This document shows positions 50,049 to 59,435 of a stretch of DNA of 64,000 nucleotides, piece by piece. The notes below the pieces were generated by a model. That model was not told the DNA's origin and searched no databases. It was given only the letters and a program-made list of their open reading frames with translations. Made by a program: the position numbers and the translations under genes. Position 1 is the first letter of the stretch. Every line of letters begins with the position of its first letter. The DNA is from JADLDB01 sp040755835. GTDB taxonomy: Bacteria > Myxococcota > Myxococcia > Myxococcales > Myxococcaceae. The DNA is taken from the NCBI GenBank assembly GCA_040755835.1, contig JBFMAB010000044.1, positions 1-64,000 on the forward strand. The letters are read 5' to 3'.

Positions 50049-51860
50049 ATGACGTTTCAGCCAGGGACGGACGGGCTGTTTCACCCGCGCGACGCCGCGG
50101 AGGTCGCCGCGCTGACCCGCGACGCAGCCGCCCGCAAGGCACCGGTGCGGGTGGTGGGCGCGAACATGTCGCATCGGCCCGCGATTCACGTCGACGGGTA
50201 CTCGGGCGACGGCGCCCCGCCGCCCGGTGTCGTGGTGCTGAAGCTCGACCGCCTGAGCGCCGTGGAGTGGCTCGAGGAGCGCCCCGACGGCGCCGTGCTG
50301 TGGGTGGGCGCGGGCTGCCTGCTTGGCCCCGCGTACGACGACCCGACCGGCGCGAGCTGGAAGCAGAGCCTCACCTGGCAGCTGCAGCAGAAAGGCTATG
50401 CGCTCGACCAGATGTCCGGCGTCAGCCACCAGGCCGTCGGCGGCTTCCTGATGACGGGCTCGGCCGGTGGCTCGGTGCGCCACGCGCTGCACGACGACAT
50501 CCTCGCGCTCGAGCTCGTCGACGGCACCGGCGCCGTGCACCTCCTCGAGCGCGACGCCGCCTCGCCCGCCGACCGCGAGCGCTTCTTCGCCGCCGGCGTG
50601 TCCATGGGCCTGCTGGGCGTGCTGACGCGCGTGAAGCTGCGCGTGGGGCCCACCTTCAACGTCGTGGGCGCCGAAGACACCACGCCCTTCGACGCCGCGG
50701 CCTGCGATTTCGAGGGGCCCGGCCGGGGCGGGCGCCCGTCCTTCGCCGAGTACCTGCGTCAGCAGGACTACGCGCGCATCCTCTGGTGGCCGCAGCACGG
50801 CTTCGAGCGGGTGCAGCTGTGGCACGCCGCCCGGAAGGCGCCGGAGCCCCACTTCGAGCGCGCGCCCTTCGAGGTGCTGAGCAGATCCGACGCGCTCTTC
50901 GGCTCGCTCGTCTACACGGTGCTGGGCAACCTCGACGACATGGACGCGGTGCCCGGCAAGCTGAAGGACTGGTACGCCGAGCTCGAGCGGACCCTCGACG
51001 GTCCCGAGACGAAGGAGAATCCCTGCGCGCCGCCCAGCCGGGCGCCGGTGGTGCGCGCCGACCTCATGCGGCGCCTGCGCGAGGGGCTGCGCCACGCGCT
51101 GACGGTCAGCCCCCACCTCGACGAGCGCGCCGAGCACGACGACGACGACGTGAAGCGCCTGGTCGCCGGCAAGGGCGCGCGCGACGGCGGCGACGCTGAT
51201 TTCTACGACTGGATCGCCCGGTTGATCGCGATGGTCATCGACGAGATGGTGGACGGCGGCAGCGGGAAGCTCGTCGCCGGCATCCTGAAGCGCGTGCTGC
51301 CGCGGTCCCTCGACAAGCTGCTCGGCCTGTTCCTGAAGGACGGGAGCCGGCCGTTCAAGGACAGCTGGATGTGCGGGCTGCCGATGGACAACGGCATGTC
51401 CCCCACCTTGTGGCACACCGAGTTCACCGAGCTGTGGGTGCCGCTCGACAAGGCCCACCTGGCCGTGAAGCTGCTGCGCGACTACTTCACCCACGACGAC
51501 CCCGACGAGGCGTACCGCCGCACCGGCGCCTACGCCGTCGAGCTGTACGCCGGCCCGGCGAGCGAGTTCTGGATGAGCCCCGGCTTCGGGACGCCGTGCC
51601 TGCGCATCAACGTCTTCTGGTTCGCGAAGAATGCCGGCTCGCCGCGCGATCGGCTCTACCCGCCGTTCTGGGAGCGGCTGCAGGGCCTCGACCTGCGCCT
51701 CCACTGGGGCAAGCACCTGCCCGACGCCAGCGACGCCTGGCGCGCGCACTACCGCCGGGTGCACCCGAAGCTCGAGCGCTTCCTCGAGCTGCGCGCGGCG
51801 CTCGACCCCAACGGCCTGTTCCTCACCCGATATTGGCGCGAGCACCTCGGCATCGGCTGA
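50049..51860 (+). CDS. FAD-linked sugar-lactone oxidase family protein (ALO type)
   Basis: The product has 603 residues. The N-terminal FAD-binding domain shows VRVVGANMSHRPA in the usual His position, SGVSHQAVGGFLMTGSAGGS and MGLLGVLTRVKLRV. The C-terminal domain matches the D-arabinono-1,4-lactone oxidase group, with the cap region containing TEFTELWVPLDKA and ending in PNGLFLTRYWREHLGIG. The family oxidises aldonolactones or sugar alcohols with oxygen or cytochrome as acceptor. No signal peptide is present. ATG 50049 follows GGGGGCGAC. It is divergent from the lyase gene across 228 bp with no clear operator. Confidence 0.85.
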   Translation: MTFQPGTDGLFHPRDAAEVAALTRDAAARKAPVRVVGANMSHRPAIHVDGYSGDGAPPPGVVVLKLDRLSAVEWLEERPDGAVLWVGAGCLLGPAYDDPTGASWKQSLTWQLQQKGYALDQMSGVSHQAVGGFLMTGSAGGSVRHALHDDILALELVDGTGAVHLLERDAASPADRERFFAAGVSMGLLGVLTRVKLRVGPTFNVVGAEDTTPFDAAACDFEGPGRGGRPSFAEYLRQQDYARILWWPQHGFERVQLWHAARKAPEPHFERAPFEVLSRSDALFGSLVYTVLGNLDDMDAVPGKLKDWYAELERTLDGPETKENPCAPPSRAPVVRADLMRRLREGLRHALTVSPHLDERAEHDDDDVKRLVAGKGARDGGDADFYDWIARLIAMVIDEMVDGGSGKLVAGILKRVLPRSLDKLLGLFLKDGSRPFKDSWMCGLPMDNGMSPTLWHTEFTELWVPLDKAHLAVKLLRDYFTHDDPDEAYRRTGAYAVELYAGPASEFWMSPGFGTPCLRINVFWFAKNAGSPRDRLYPPFWERLQGLDLRLHWGKHLPDASDAWRAHYRRVHPKLERFLELRAALDPNGLFLTRYWREHLGIG

Positions 51861-51935
51861 CCGGGCGGGTGCGCGCCGCCACCGCCCCGGTGAATGGGTG
51901 GGGCGGCCCTCCGTCGTCTGGTACGTTCACCCGTC

Positions 51936-53384
51936 ATGGTGCGTCGCTCGTCCCCGCTCGCGCTCGTTCTCCTGCTGGCGTTGCCCGCCTCCGCCGCCCC
52001 GGCCCTCTCCGAGGTGGTGACGCTCAAGCGCCCGGCCACCCCCGAGTACTTCGGGCTGTACCTGAAGGACCAGAAGATCGGCTGGATGCTGAGCAGCTTC
52101 ACGCTCTCGCCCGCGAAGGACCGCGTCACCTCGGTGACGGAGGTGCACATCAAGGCGAAGGTGGGGCCGAACACCAACACCGACCGCCACACCAGCGACA
52201 CCCGCGTCTTCGAGGCGAAACCCAACGGACGCCTTTTGTCCTTCGTCTTCGACCAGGCGGGCGACGGCGGCGACCAGACGCTGGTGGGCACCGTCACGCC
52301 GAAGGGCGTCACCGTGGTGCGCAAGCGGCCGGGCAAGCCCGACGAGACGCTCACGCTGCCGCCGCCGAAGGAGACGGTGGAGGACGCCGATCAGGCGCGC
52401 CTCGCGCTCGCGCGGAACAAGAAGCTCGAGAACCACCTCATCGACTTCCTCGACCTCGAGCAGTACCGCTTCACCACCACCGTCGAGCCCGGCGAGACGC
52501 GCGTGCTGGGCGGCGTGAAGGTGGCCCTGCGGAAGGCGGTCACCGTGTCCGAGAAGGACAAGGTGCCGATGACCAGCTTCATCGACGACAACGGCCGCGT
52601 GCTGGAGATCGGCTTCGGCCCGGTGATGAAGGCGATCGCCGAGCCGGAGGACCGGGCGAAGCGCGTCGACCGGGTCGAGGTGTTCGGCTTGAGCCGTGCG
52701 CCCCTGCCCGCGCCGCCCCCGCCCGAGGCGCTGCGCACGCCCGGCAGCTTCCGCTTCGTGATGTCCGGGCTGCCCGCGAAGTTCCGCACCGACTCGTACC
52801 GGCAGCGCTTCCGCGCCCTCGAAGGCGACAAGGTCGAGGTGACGCTCAAAGCCTTCGAGCCGAAGGTGCTCAAGCCGCGCCCGCTCGTCGACCCCAACGG
52901 CGGCGTCAACCTGAAGAGCACCATCGTCGTCGAGGCGAACGACCCGGAGATCGCCGCGCTCGCGAAGAAGATCGCCGGCAGCGAGAAGGACGCCTACACC
53001 GTCGCGAAGAAGGTGAGCCGCTGGGTCTACGACAACATGCAGTCCGACTACGGGGCCTCGGCCGACCGCGCCACCGACGCGCTCAAGCAGATGAGGGGGG
53101 ATTGCACCGAGCACGCGCTGCTCACCGTGGCCCTGCTGCGCGCGCTCGGCATCCCGTCGAAGCGCGTCGACGGCGTGGTGTACCTGCTGCAGAACGACCA
53201 GGTGCCCGCGCTGTGGTGGCACGAGTGGGTCGAGGCGTACGTCGGCGAGTGGACGCAGCTCGACCCGACCTTCGGGCAGGACGTGGCCGACGCGACCCAC
53301 TTCGCGCTGGGCGAGGAGGCGAGCGCCGAGATCACCCCGCTGATCGGCTCGATGAAGGTGCTGCAGGTGTTGCCGAGCGAGTAG
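51936..53384 (+). CDS. Secreted transglutaminase-domain protein
   Basis: The product has 482 residues with a signal peptide ending near ASAAPA. A long beta-rich N-terminal part (about 25-330) is followed by a transglutaminase-like core with C390 (RGDCTEHALL), H429 (WWHEWVEAYV) and D443 (WTQLDPTF). All three catalytic residues have the canonical context, so it is probably an active protease or amide-exchange enzyme in the periplasm. The start ATG 51936 is set by the signal peptide. It lies 31 bp before the kinase-STAND gene. Confidence 0.88.
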   Translation: MVRRSSPLALVLLLALPASAAPALSEVVTLKRPATPEYFGLYLKDQKIGWMLSSFTLSPAKDRVTSVTEVHIKAKVGPNTNTDRHTSDTRVFEAKPNGRLLSFVFDQAGDGGDQTLVGTVTPKGVTVVRKRPGKPDETLTLPPPKETVEDADQARLALARNKKLENHLIDFLDLEQYRFTTTVEPGETRVLGGVKVALRKAVTVSEKDKVPMTSFIDDNGRVLEIGFGPVMKAIAEPEDRAKRVDRVEVFGLSRAPLPAPPPPEALRTPGSFRFVMSGLPAKFRTDSYRQRFRALEGDKVEVTLKAFEPKVLKPRPLVDPNGGVNLKSTIVVEANDPEIAALAKKIAGSEKDAYTVAKKVSRWVYDNMQSDYGASADRATDALKQMRGDCTEHALLTVALLRALGIPSKRVDGVVYLLQNDQVPALWWHEWVEAYVGEWTQLDPTFGQDVADATHFALGEEASAEITPLIGSMKVLQVLPSE

Positions 53385-53415
53385 CGCCGGCGCACGCTCG
53401 CGGGCCAGGCCCCAC

Positions 53416-56400
53416 GTGTCCCAGTCCTTCGGCCGCTACGAGCTGCTGAGCCGCATCGCCACCGGCGGCATGGGCGAGGTCTTCCTCGCGCGCGCCACCG
53501 GCGCCGCGGGCTTCGAGAAGCTCTTCGTCGTCAAGCGCGTGCTGCCGCACCTGTCGTCGAACGCCGAGTTCCGCGACCTCTTCCTCGACGAGGCGCGGAT
53601 CGCCGCGCGGCTGAACCACCCGGGCATCGCGCAGATCTTCGAACTGGGCGACGTCGACGGGCAGTGGTTCATCGCCATGGAGTACGTGCCGGGGAAGGAC
53701 CTGCGCCGCATCGGCGGGGCCGCGCGCGCGCAGCAGCGCTGGTACCCGGTGGGCCTCGCGTGCCGCATCATCGCCGACGCCGCCGCCGCGCTGGACTACG
53801 CGCACAAGGCGCGCGACGCGCAGGGCCGGGCGATGCGCATCGTCCACCGCGACGTGTCGCCCCACAACCTGCTCGTCAGCTTCGACGGCGTGGTGAAGCT
53901 CATCGACTTCGGCGTCGCGCGCGCCACCAACCGGCTGCAGGAGACGGGGCAGGGCATCTTGCGCGGGAAGTACCCGTACATGTCGCCGGAGCAGATCACC
54001 GACGACGTCGCCAACCACCTGTCGGACCAGTTCTCGTTGGGCGTCGTCTTCTGGGAGCTGCTCACCGGCAAGCGCCTGTTCCGCAGCGAGTCCGACGCGA
54101 TGACGCTGCAGCTCGTCGCCGAGTGCAACGTGCCACCGCCGCGGCAGGTGCAGCCCGGCGTGCCGGCGGGCCTCGACGCGATCGCCGTGCGCATGCTGGC
54201 GAAGGACCCGGCCGCGCGCTTTACCGACCTCGCCGAGGCGCGCATGGCGCTCGAGGACTTCGTGCTCGACCAGGGCCTGCCGGCGGGCGCCGCGCACCTC
54301 GCCGCCTTCATGCGCGAGCTGTTCCCCGAAGGGGACACGCTGGTGGAGGAGCCCCTCGGTGACCCGCAGCGCACGAAGAGCTCGAGGTCCGTCGCCCGCG
54401 GCTCCGCGTCGGGGAGCCAGTCCAGCGCGAAGGCCGCCGCGCTGCTCGAGCAGGTGGTGGGCGAGCGCCCGGCGATCCCCCAGGCCGGCACGTCCTTCGT
54501 CGGCCGCGCGCGCGAGCTGTCGGCGCTGCGCATGCTGCTGTCCCGGGGGGAGCGCGTGGTGACGCTGCTGGGCCCCGGCGGCGCCGGCAAGACGCGCCTC
54601 GCGATGGAGGTGGCGCGGCACTTCGACGGGCCGGCCTTCTTCGCCGACCTCACGGGCGCGGTGGACTTCGAAGGCGTGTGCCTCGGCGTGGCGCGCGCGC
54701 TGGGCGTCGGCCTGCTCCCCGGCGTGCCGCCCGAGCAGGCCGTGGGCCGCGCCCTCGCCGCGCGCGGGCCGTGCCTGGTGGTGGTGGACAACTTCGAGCA
54801 GGTGGTGCGCGAGGCCGAGCCGACGGTGGCCGCGTGGCGCGCCGCGGCGCCCGAGTCCACCTTCGTCGTCACCTCCCGCGAGCCGCTGCGCGTGCCCGAG
54901 GAAGTGCTGTACGAGGTGCCGCCGCTGGACGAGGCCGTCGACCTGTTCCTCGAGCGCGCGAGGGCGGCGCGGCCCGGCTGGGAGCCGTCGCCCGCGGACC
55001 TGAGGGCGGTGCAGGACATCGTCGCGATGCTGGACGGCCTGCCGCTGGCCATCGAGCTCGCCGCCGCACGCCTCGCGATGCTGTCTCCCGCGCAGCTGAT
55101 GCAGCGGCTGCCGCGGCGCCTCGACCTGCTCAAGGCCCCGGACGCGCGCGTGGCGGCGCGGCAGGCCACCATGCGCGGGGCCATCGACTGGAGCTGGGAG
55201 CTGCTCCAGCCGCACGAGCAGGCCGCGCTGGCGCAGCTGGGCGTCTTCCGCGGCGGCTTCTCGCTCGAGGCGGTGGAGGCCGTCGTCGACGTGTCCGCGT
55301 ACCCCACCGCGCCGTGGGCGCTCGACGTGGTGCAGACGCTCAAGGAGAAGTCGCTCGTCCGCGCGTGGGAGGCGGGCGAGGGCGGCGAGCTGCGCTTCGG
55401 GCTGCTCGAGTCCATTCGCGAGTACGCGTTGGAGAAGCTGCGCGCGCAGCCGGGCGGCGGCGAGGACGCGCTGGCCCGGCACGCCGTCTTCTTCCTCGAG
55501 CTGGGCCGCCGGCTCGCGGCGGCGGCCGAGACGAAGGAGGCCTTGCGCGCGCTCGAGCAGCTGCAGCTGGAGCGCGACAACCTGTCCAGCGTCTTCCAGC
55601 GCGCCGTCGGCAAGCCGAAGTCCGCCGACGCCGCGCGCGAGGCGCTCGAGGCGGCGCTGGCGCTCGATCCGCTGTTGTCCCTGCGCGGGCCGTTCGGCGC
55701 GCACGTCGCGATGCTGGAGGCGGCTACGCGCCTGGGCGCGGAGACGGGCGTCGAAGGCGGGCTGCGCGCGAAGGGCCTGGTGGCGCTCGGCATTGCCCGG
55801 CAGGCGCGCGGGCAGCTGGTGGAGAGCCTCGGCGAGCTCGAGCTGGCGCTGACGTTGACGAGCGAGCCGCGCCTGTGCGGCCGGGCGCACCACTACGCGG
55901 CCGCGTCGCTGCGCCAGCAGGGCCGCATGGACGAGGCGAAGCCGCGCTACGAGCAGGCGCTCGCGCTGGTGCGAAAGGCCGGCGACCGTTGGATGGAGGG
56001 CCGCGTGCTGGGCCACCTGGGCGGGCTGTCCCAGGAGATGGGCGCGGTGGACGCCTCGCGGCAATTCTACGAGCGCGCGCTGGCCATTCACCGCGAGGTG
56101 GGCGACCGCCGCTTCGAGGGCATCGCGCTGGCGAACCTCGGCAGCTACCACCACGAGAAGAAGAACCAGGCGCAAGCGCGCAAGCTGTTCGAGGACGCGC
56201 TGCGCGTGCACCGCGAGGTGGGTAACCGCCGCAGCGAAGGCATGGTGCTGTCCAACCTCGCGTCGCTCGCGCGCTCCGACGATCGGCCCGACGAGGCGCA
56301 GGCGCTGCTGGACAAGGCGCTGTCGATTCACCGCGAGACGGGCAACGCCCGCTTCGAGGCGATCGCGCGCTACCAGCTGGGCATGATGGCGCTCGAGAAG

Positions 56401-56766
56401 GGCGACGCGCTCGCGGCAGAGCAGCGCTTCGGCCAGGCGCTCGCCACCTTCCGCGTGGTGAACGATCGACGGTACATCGCCGTGGCGCTGGGCCACCGCG
56501 CCGCCGCGCTGGTCGCGCTGGGCCGGCCCGACGAGGCGAAGGAGCTGCTCACCGAGGCCGACGAGCAGCTCGCGCAGGTGACGGACGCGCACTTCCACGC
56601 GGTGCTGGCGCTGTGCCGCGCCCACCTCGACGTCGCGGCGAAGCCCGAACGCGCCCGCGCGCGCATCGCCGAGGTGCAGTCACCGCAGGGCGGGTTGCCG
56701 TCGCTCGCCGAGCAGTCGGAGCACGTCCGCAGCGCCGTGCGGTGCCTCCAGCGCGCGCTGGAGTGA
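53416..56766 (+). CDS. Ser/Thr kinase fused to a STAND ATPase and TPR repeats
   Basis: The product has 1116 residues, starting at GTG 53416. The kinase domain (about 8-285) has IATGGMGEVFLARA, FVVKRVLPHL, IVHRDVSPHNLLV and LIDFGVARA. An NB-ARC-like ATPase follows (about 365-640) with the P-loop LLGPGGAGKTRLAMEV and VVVDNFEQVV as Walker B. The C-terminal part (about 750-1115) is a TPR array with repeated GNRRSEGMVLSNLASLAR-type units. There is no membrane helix. The family links phosphorylation to oligomeric NTPase switching, and the TPRs bind partners. This is a known large-kinase type in myxobacteria; targets are unknown. Confidence 0.92.
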   Translation: MSQSFGRYELLSRIATGGMGEVFLARATGAAGFEKLFVVKRVLPHLSSNAEFRDLFLDEARIAARLNHPGIAQIFELGDVDGQWFIAMEYVPGKDLRRIGGAARAQQRWYPVGLACRIIADAAAALDYAHKARDAQGRAMRIVHRDVSPHNLLVSFDGVVKLIDFGVARATNRLQETGQGILRGKYPYMSPEQITDDVANHLSDQFSLGVVFWELLTGKRLFRSESDAMTLQLVAECNVPPPRQVQPGVPAGLDAIAVRMLAKDPAARFTDLAEARMALEDFVLDQGLPAGAAHLAAFMRELFPEGDTLVEEPLGDPQRTKSSRSVARGSASGSQSSAKAAALLEQVVGERPAIPQAGTSFVGRARELSALRMLLSRGERVVTLLGPGGAGKTRLAMEVARHFDGPAFFADLTGAVDFEGVCLGVARALGVGLLPGVPPEQAVGRALAARGPCLVVVDNFEQVVREAEPTVAAWRAAAPESTFVVTSREPLRVPEEVLYEVPPLDEAVDLFLERARAARPGWEPSPADLRAVQDIVAMLDGLPLAIELAAARLAMLSPAQLMQRLPRRLDLLKAPDARVAARQATMRGAIDWSWELLQPHEQAALAQLGVFRGGFSLEAVEAVVDVSAYPTAPWALDVVQTLKEKSLVRAWEAGEGGELRFGLLESIREYALEKLRAQPGGGEDALARHAVFFLELGRRLAAAAETKEALRALEQLQLERDNLSSVFQRAVGKPKSADAAREALEAALALDPLLSLRGPFGAHVAMLEAATRLGAETGVEGGLRAKGLVALGIARQARGQLVESLGELELALTLTSEPRLCGRAHHYAAASLRQQGRMDEAKPRYEQALALVRKAGDRWMEGRVLGHLGGLSQEMGAVDASRQFYERALAIHREVGDRRFEGIALANLGSYHHEKKNQAQARKLFEDALRVHREVGNRRSEGMVLSNLASLARSDDRPDEAQALLDKALSIHRETGNARFEAIARYQLGMMALEKGDALAAEQRFGQALATFRVVNDRRYIAVALGHRAAALVALGRPDEAKELLTEADEQLAQVTDAHFHAVLALCRAHLDVAAKPERARARIAEVQSPQGGLPSLAEQSEHVRSAVRCLQRALE

Positions 56767-56776
56767 CGACGGCGAG

Positions 56777-57241
56777 TCAGCAGATGCGGCCGGACGGATC
56801 CGGGTCGTTGATGCGCCCGCCCAGCACCCGCGCGTACGCGGCGGCGCGGATGGGCGGGAAGTCGTGCATCGACTTGAACGAAAACTCGGGGCGGATGAGC
56901 TGCTTGCCGATGAGCGTCAGCACGTTGGCCGCCGTCTTCGCGGTGCTGCTGAGCGCGACGCCCAGCTTCGTGGCGAGGCTCTTCGCCTGCTCGAAGGCCG
57001 CCGGCGCGTTCCGCTGCCGGAGGTTGCTCCGCAGCGCCCAGAGGTTCTTCGTCAGCTCCCTGCGCGCGGCGCGGGCGCTGCCGTCGTGGATGCCCGTCCT
57101 CCGCACCTGGGCCCGCGCGGCTTCGAAACGGCTCGCCGACGTCTGCACTCGCTTCATCAGGCTGGCCGTCTTCCGGGCTGCGGCCTTCTTCTCCGGCGTA
57201 GGCACGGCGCGCGCTGCGACTCTGCGGAGTTTCGAGATCAT
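56777..57241 (-). CDS. Small basic protein, function unknown
   Basis: The product has 154 residues and is strongly basic in its first 90 residues (many Arg and Lys, e.g. KLRRVAARAVPTPEKKAAARK), with heptad-like helices, then a more ordinary C terminus (SFKSMHDFPPIRAAAYARVLGG). It might bind nucleic acid or membranes, but no family is recognised. GGGAG lies 5 bp before the ATG 57239-57241. It is convergent with the large kinase gene. Confidence 0.7.
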   Translation of the reverse strand: MISKLRRVAARAVPTPEKKAAARKTASLMKRVQTSASRFEAARAQVRRTGIHDGSARAARRELTKNLWALRSNLRQRNAPAAFEQAKSLATKLGVALSSTAKTAANVLTLIGKQLIRPEFSFKSMHDFPPIRAAAYARVLGGRINDPDPSGRIC

Positions 57242-57305
57242 CGTGTCTCCCTGTCCGGGATGGTCGCACGGGTCCGCCGGGAGTTGCACGCCCTCGGTCG
57301 GTTGA

Positions 57306-57325
57306 CTGACACGCCGGGGTGTCAG
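57306..57325. repeat. Hairpin across the M50-like gene stop
   Basis: CTGACAC (57306-57312) and GTGTCAG (57319-57325) are perfect inverted arms around a 6-base loop. The right arm contains the stop codon of the membrane protease gene. No T run follows on the minus strand, so it is a weak terminator or an mRNA-end structure. Confidence 0.55.
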
Positions 57326-58173
57326 GTTGTCCGACCTCGCTCCAGGCGTTCCCTGAGGTTGGCCCACAGCCAGGCCGCGGCGACGCCCAGTGCGCTCACG
57401 ACGATGACGGCGAGGAGGCGGTGGACGAGCTGTGCCTCGGTCCACCCAGCGGCGTCGACGAGGCGCGAGGCGTCGGACGGCCCGGCCAGGGCCTGCTCGC
57501 CGAAGGGGAGCTCCGCCGGGTCGCGCCAGGCGGCCACCCACGTGGCGGACAGGTCGACCCAGGCCATCGCGCCGAGGCCGAGGAGGCCCCAGCGGACCGC
57601 GCCGTGGTGCAGCCGGCTGCCCTCGCGCGCGAAGATGGCCGTCATCGCCAGCGCTCCGAGCGCGATGCCGAAAGCGTCTCCCGCGAAGTCGATGAGCGTC
57701 CTGGCGTTCGCTTCGGACAGCAGCCGGCCGAGCAGCGCGAGCGCGCCGCCGGCGCCGCACAGCCCCGCGGCCCCCCGCCGCCCGTGGAGCCACGCGAAGC
57801 GCGCGCCCGCGAAGAGGCCCGCCGCCAGCACCGCCGTCGGCACCAGCCCCCGCGCGCCCATCCACGTCACCCAGGGCATCGGCACCGCGGGGAAGCCGGT
57901 GAACCACGCGGCCAACGCATGGCCGAGCTCGTGGAACCACATGCCGGCGAACACCTTCATGAGGAAGGCGAAGGGCCCGACGAGGTGCAGCAGCAGCACC
58001 GCGCCCAGCACGGCCGGCAGCGCGAGCTGGCGGATTCTCAGCTCGAAGGCGTCGTCGAAGTCGCGCGGGTTCCCCACCGGGACCGGCGGCGGCGCGGGGA
58101 CGGCGAAGGCCGCGTCGCCGCTGGAACAGCCGAGCAGGTGGCCGCGCGCCGCGCCGCACTCCGGGCAGGACAT
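57322..58173 (-). CDS. Membrane zinc metalloprotease-like protein (M50-type HEXXH) with N-terminal zinc ribbon
   Basis: The product has 283 residues. The N terminus has a Cys/His cluster (MSCPECGAARGHLLGC) that could bind zinc. Six or more membrane helices follow. HELGH (81-85) in MWFHELGHALAAWFTG is the zinc site of site-2-type proteases. The usual third-ligand motif (LDG type) is not obvious; FAGDAFGIALG near residue 165 is a candidate Asp. It may be a regulated intramembrane protease or an inactive relative. The protein starts at 58173 and is divergent from coaD. Confidence 0.72.
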   Translation of the reverse strand: MSCPECGAARGHLLGCSSGDAAFAVPAPPPVPVGNPRDFDDAFELRIRQLALPAVLGAVLLLHLVGPFAFLMKVFAGMWFHELGHALAAWFTGFPAVPMPWVTWMGARGLVPTAVLAAGLFAGARFAWLHGRRGAAGLCGAGGALALLGRLLSEANARTLIDFAGDAFGIALGALAMTAIFAREGSRLHHGAVRWGLLGLGAMAWVDLSATWVAAWRDPAELPFGEQALAGPSDASRLVDAAGWTEAQLVHRLLAVIVVSALGVAAAWLWANLRERLERGRTT

Positions 58174-58250
58174 CGCGCACGAGTGTCGCTCAGCGCCCGG
58201 CGCGGAACCAGCGGGCGCCGCCTCCGCGCCGTCGTGCTACGCAGCGGCCC

Positions 58251-58736
58251 ATGCGACGCGCGCTCTACGCCGGCTCCTTCGACCCCACCACCAACGGGCA
58301 CATGTGGGTGCTCGAGGAAGGCGCCCGGCTTTTCGACGAGCTGGTGGTGGTCATCGGGCAGAACCCGGCGAAGAAGGGCAGCTGGTCCGTCGAGGAGCGC
58401 GTCGCGATGCTGCAGGAGTGCTGCGCGCACCTGAAGAACGTCGAGGTGCGGCACTTCGACGGCCGCTACCTGGTGCGCGTCGCGAAGGAGCTCGGCGCGC
58501 GCTACCTGTTGCGCGGCCTGCGCAACGCCACCGACTTCGGCTACGAGCAGACGATCCGCAACGTGAACCGCGACCTGGAGCCGTCGGTGGAGACGGTGTT
58601 CCTCGTCACCCCGCGCGAGCTCGCCGAGGTCAGCTCGTCGACGGTGCGGGGCATGGTGGGCTTCGAGGGCTGGGAGGACGTCGTGGCGAAGTACGTGCCG
58701 CCGCCGGTGCTGAAGCGCATGAAGGAGCGACGCTGA
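58251..58736 (+). CDS. coaD: Phosphopantetheine adenylyltransferase
   Basis: The 161-residue protein covers the full family length. YAGSFDPTTNGH carries the T/HxGH nucleotide motif (T14-H17). YLLRGLRNATDFGYE and EVSSSTVRGM are the other conserved segments. The enzyme joins AMP to 4'-phosphopantetheine, making dephospho-CoA, the fourth step of CoA synthesis. The next gene is coaE, which performs the fifth step, so the pair is a small biosynthetic operon. Confidence 0.95.
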   Translation: MRRALYAGSFDPTTNGHMWVLEEGARLFDELVVVIGQNPAKKGSWSVEERVAMLQECCAHLKNVEVRHFDGRYLVRVAKELGARYLLRGLRNATDFGYEQTIRNVNRDLEPSVETVFLVTPRELAEVSSSTVRGMVGFEGWEDVVAKYVPPPVLKRMKERR

Positions 58737-58750
58737 GCCGCCCGCCGCGG

Positions 58751-59386
58751 GTGCTGGGCGTCACCGGCGCCGTGGGCGCGGGGAAGTCGACCGTCTGCGC
58801 GGCGCTGGCGGGACACGGCTTCGCGGTGCTCGACGTCGACGTCGTGGCCAGCGAGGTGCTCGCCGCCGGCGTCCCCGAGGTGGCGGCGCTGCTGCCGGCG
58901 CTGGGGCCCACGCCGAGCGGAGCCGCGGTGCTCCGCGCCATCCTCGAGCGGCCGGCGCTGCGCCCGCGGGTGGAGGCGGCGGCGCGGCCGTACGTGGAGG
59001 CCCGCCTGCGCGCGTGGAAGGCCGCGCTCACGACGGACGGTGTGCTGGAGGCCGCGCTGCTCTTCGAAGTCGGGCTGGACGCGCTGTGCGACGCGACGTG
59101 GTGCGTGACGTGCCCGGCGGAGGTGCGGCGGCTCCGCGTCGGCGCGCGCGCGACGACGTCGGCGCGCTCCTTCGACGCCATCGAGGCCGCGCAGTGGCCG
59201 GAGGCGGAGAAGGCGCGGCGGGCGGACGACGTGGTGGACGGCGCGGCGGAGGGAGCGCCGCTCGAGGCGCGCGTTCGCGAGGCGCTCGGGCGGTTGCGCG
59301 CGCGGCCGGGCTGGGCGCCCGACGGTCCGGTTTCGCCGGGGCTGCCCCAGCCCGCAACCGGGCGACGCACGGACGGCGTTCCGTGA
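58751..59386 (+). CDS. coaE: Dephospho-CoA kinase
   Basis: The product has 211 residues from GTG 58751. VTGAVGAGKSTVCAAL is the P-loop, DVDVVASEVL the acceptor-site Asp segment and LLFEVGLDALCD the central motif. IEAAQWPEAEKARRADDVV replaces the usual RIxxQ stretch. It phosphorylates the ribose of dephospho-CoA to finish CoA synthesis. No ATG is available upstream in this frame after the coaD stop; CTG 58733 is the only other candidate. The last 30 residues are an unconserved Pro/Gly tail. Confidence 0.88.
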   Translation: MLGVTGAVGAGKSTVCAALAGHGFAVLDVDVVASEVLAAGVPEVAALLPALGPTPSGAAVLRAILERPALRPRVEAAARPYVEARLRAWKAALTTDGVLEAALLFEVGLDALCDATWCVTCPAEVRRLRVGARATTSARSFDAIEAAQWPEAEKARRADDVVDGAAEGAPLEARVREALGRLRARPGWAPDGPVSPGLPQPATGRRTDGVP

Positions 59387-59435
59387 GCCGGCCGTGCTCG
59401 TCGCGGCCAGCATCTCGGCGCGGATGTCGGGTCTT

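Noticed and set aside
53332..56625. A 1097-codon minus-strand open frame
   Set aside because: It mirrors the large kinase-STAND gene; the plus-strand frame carries all kinase and P-loop motifs.
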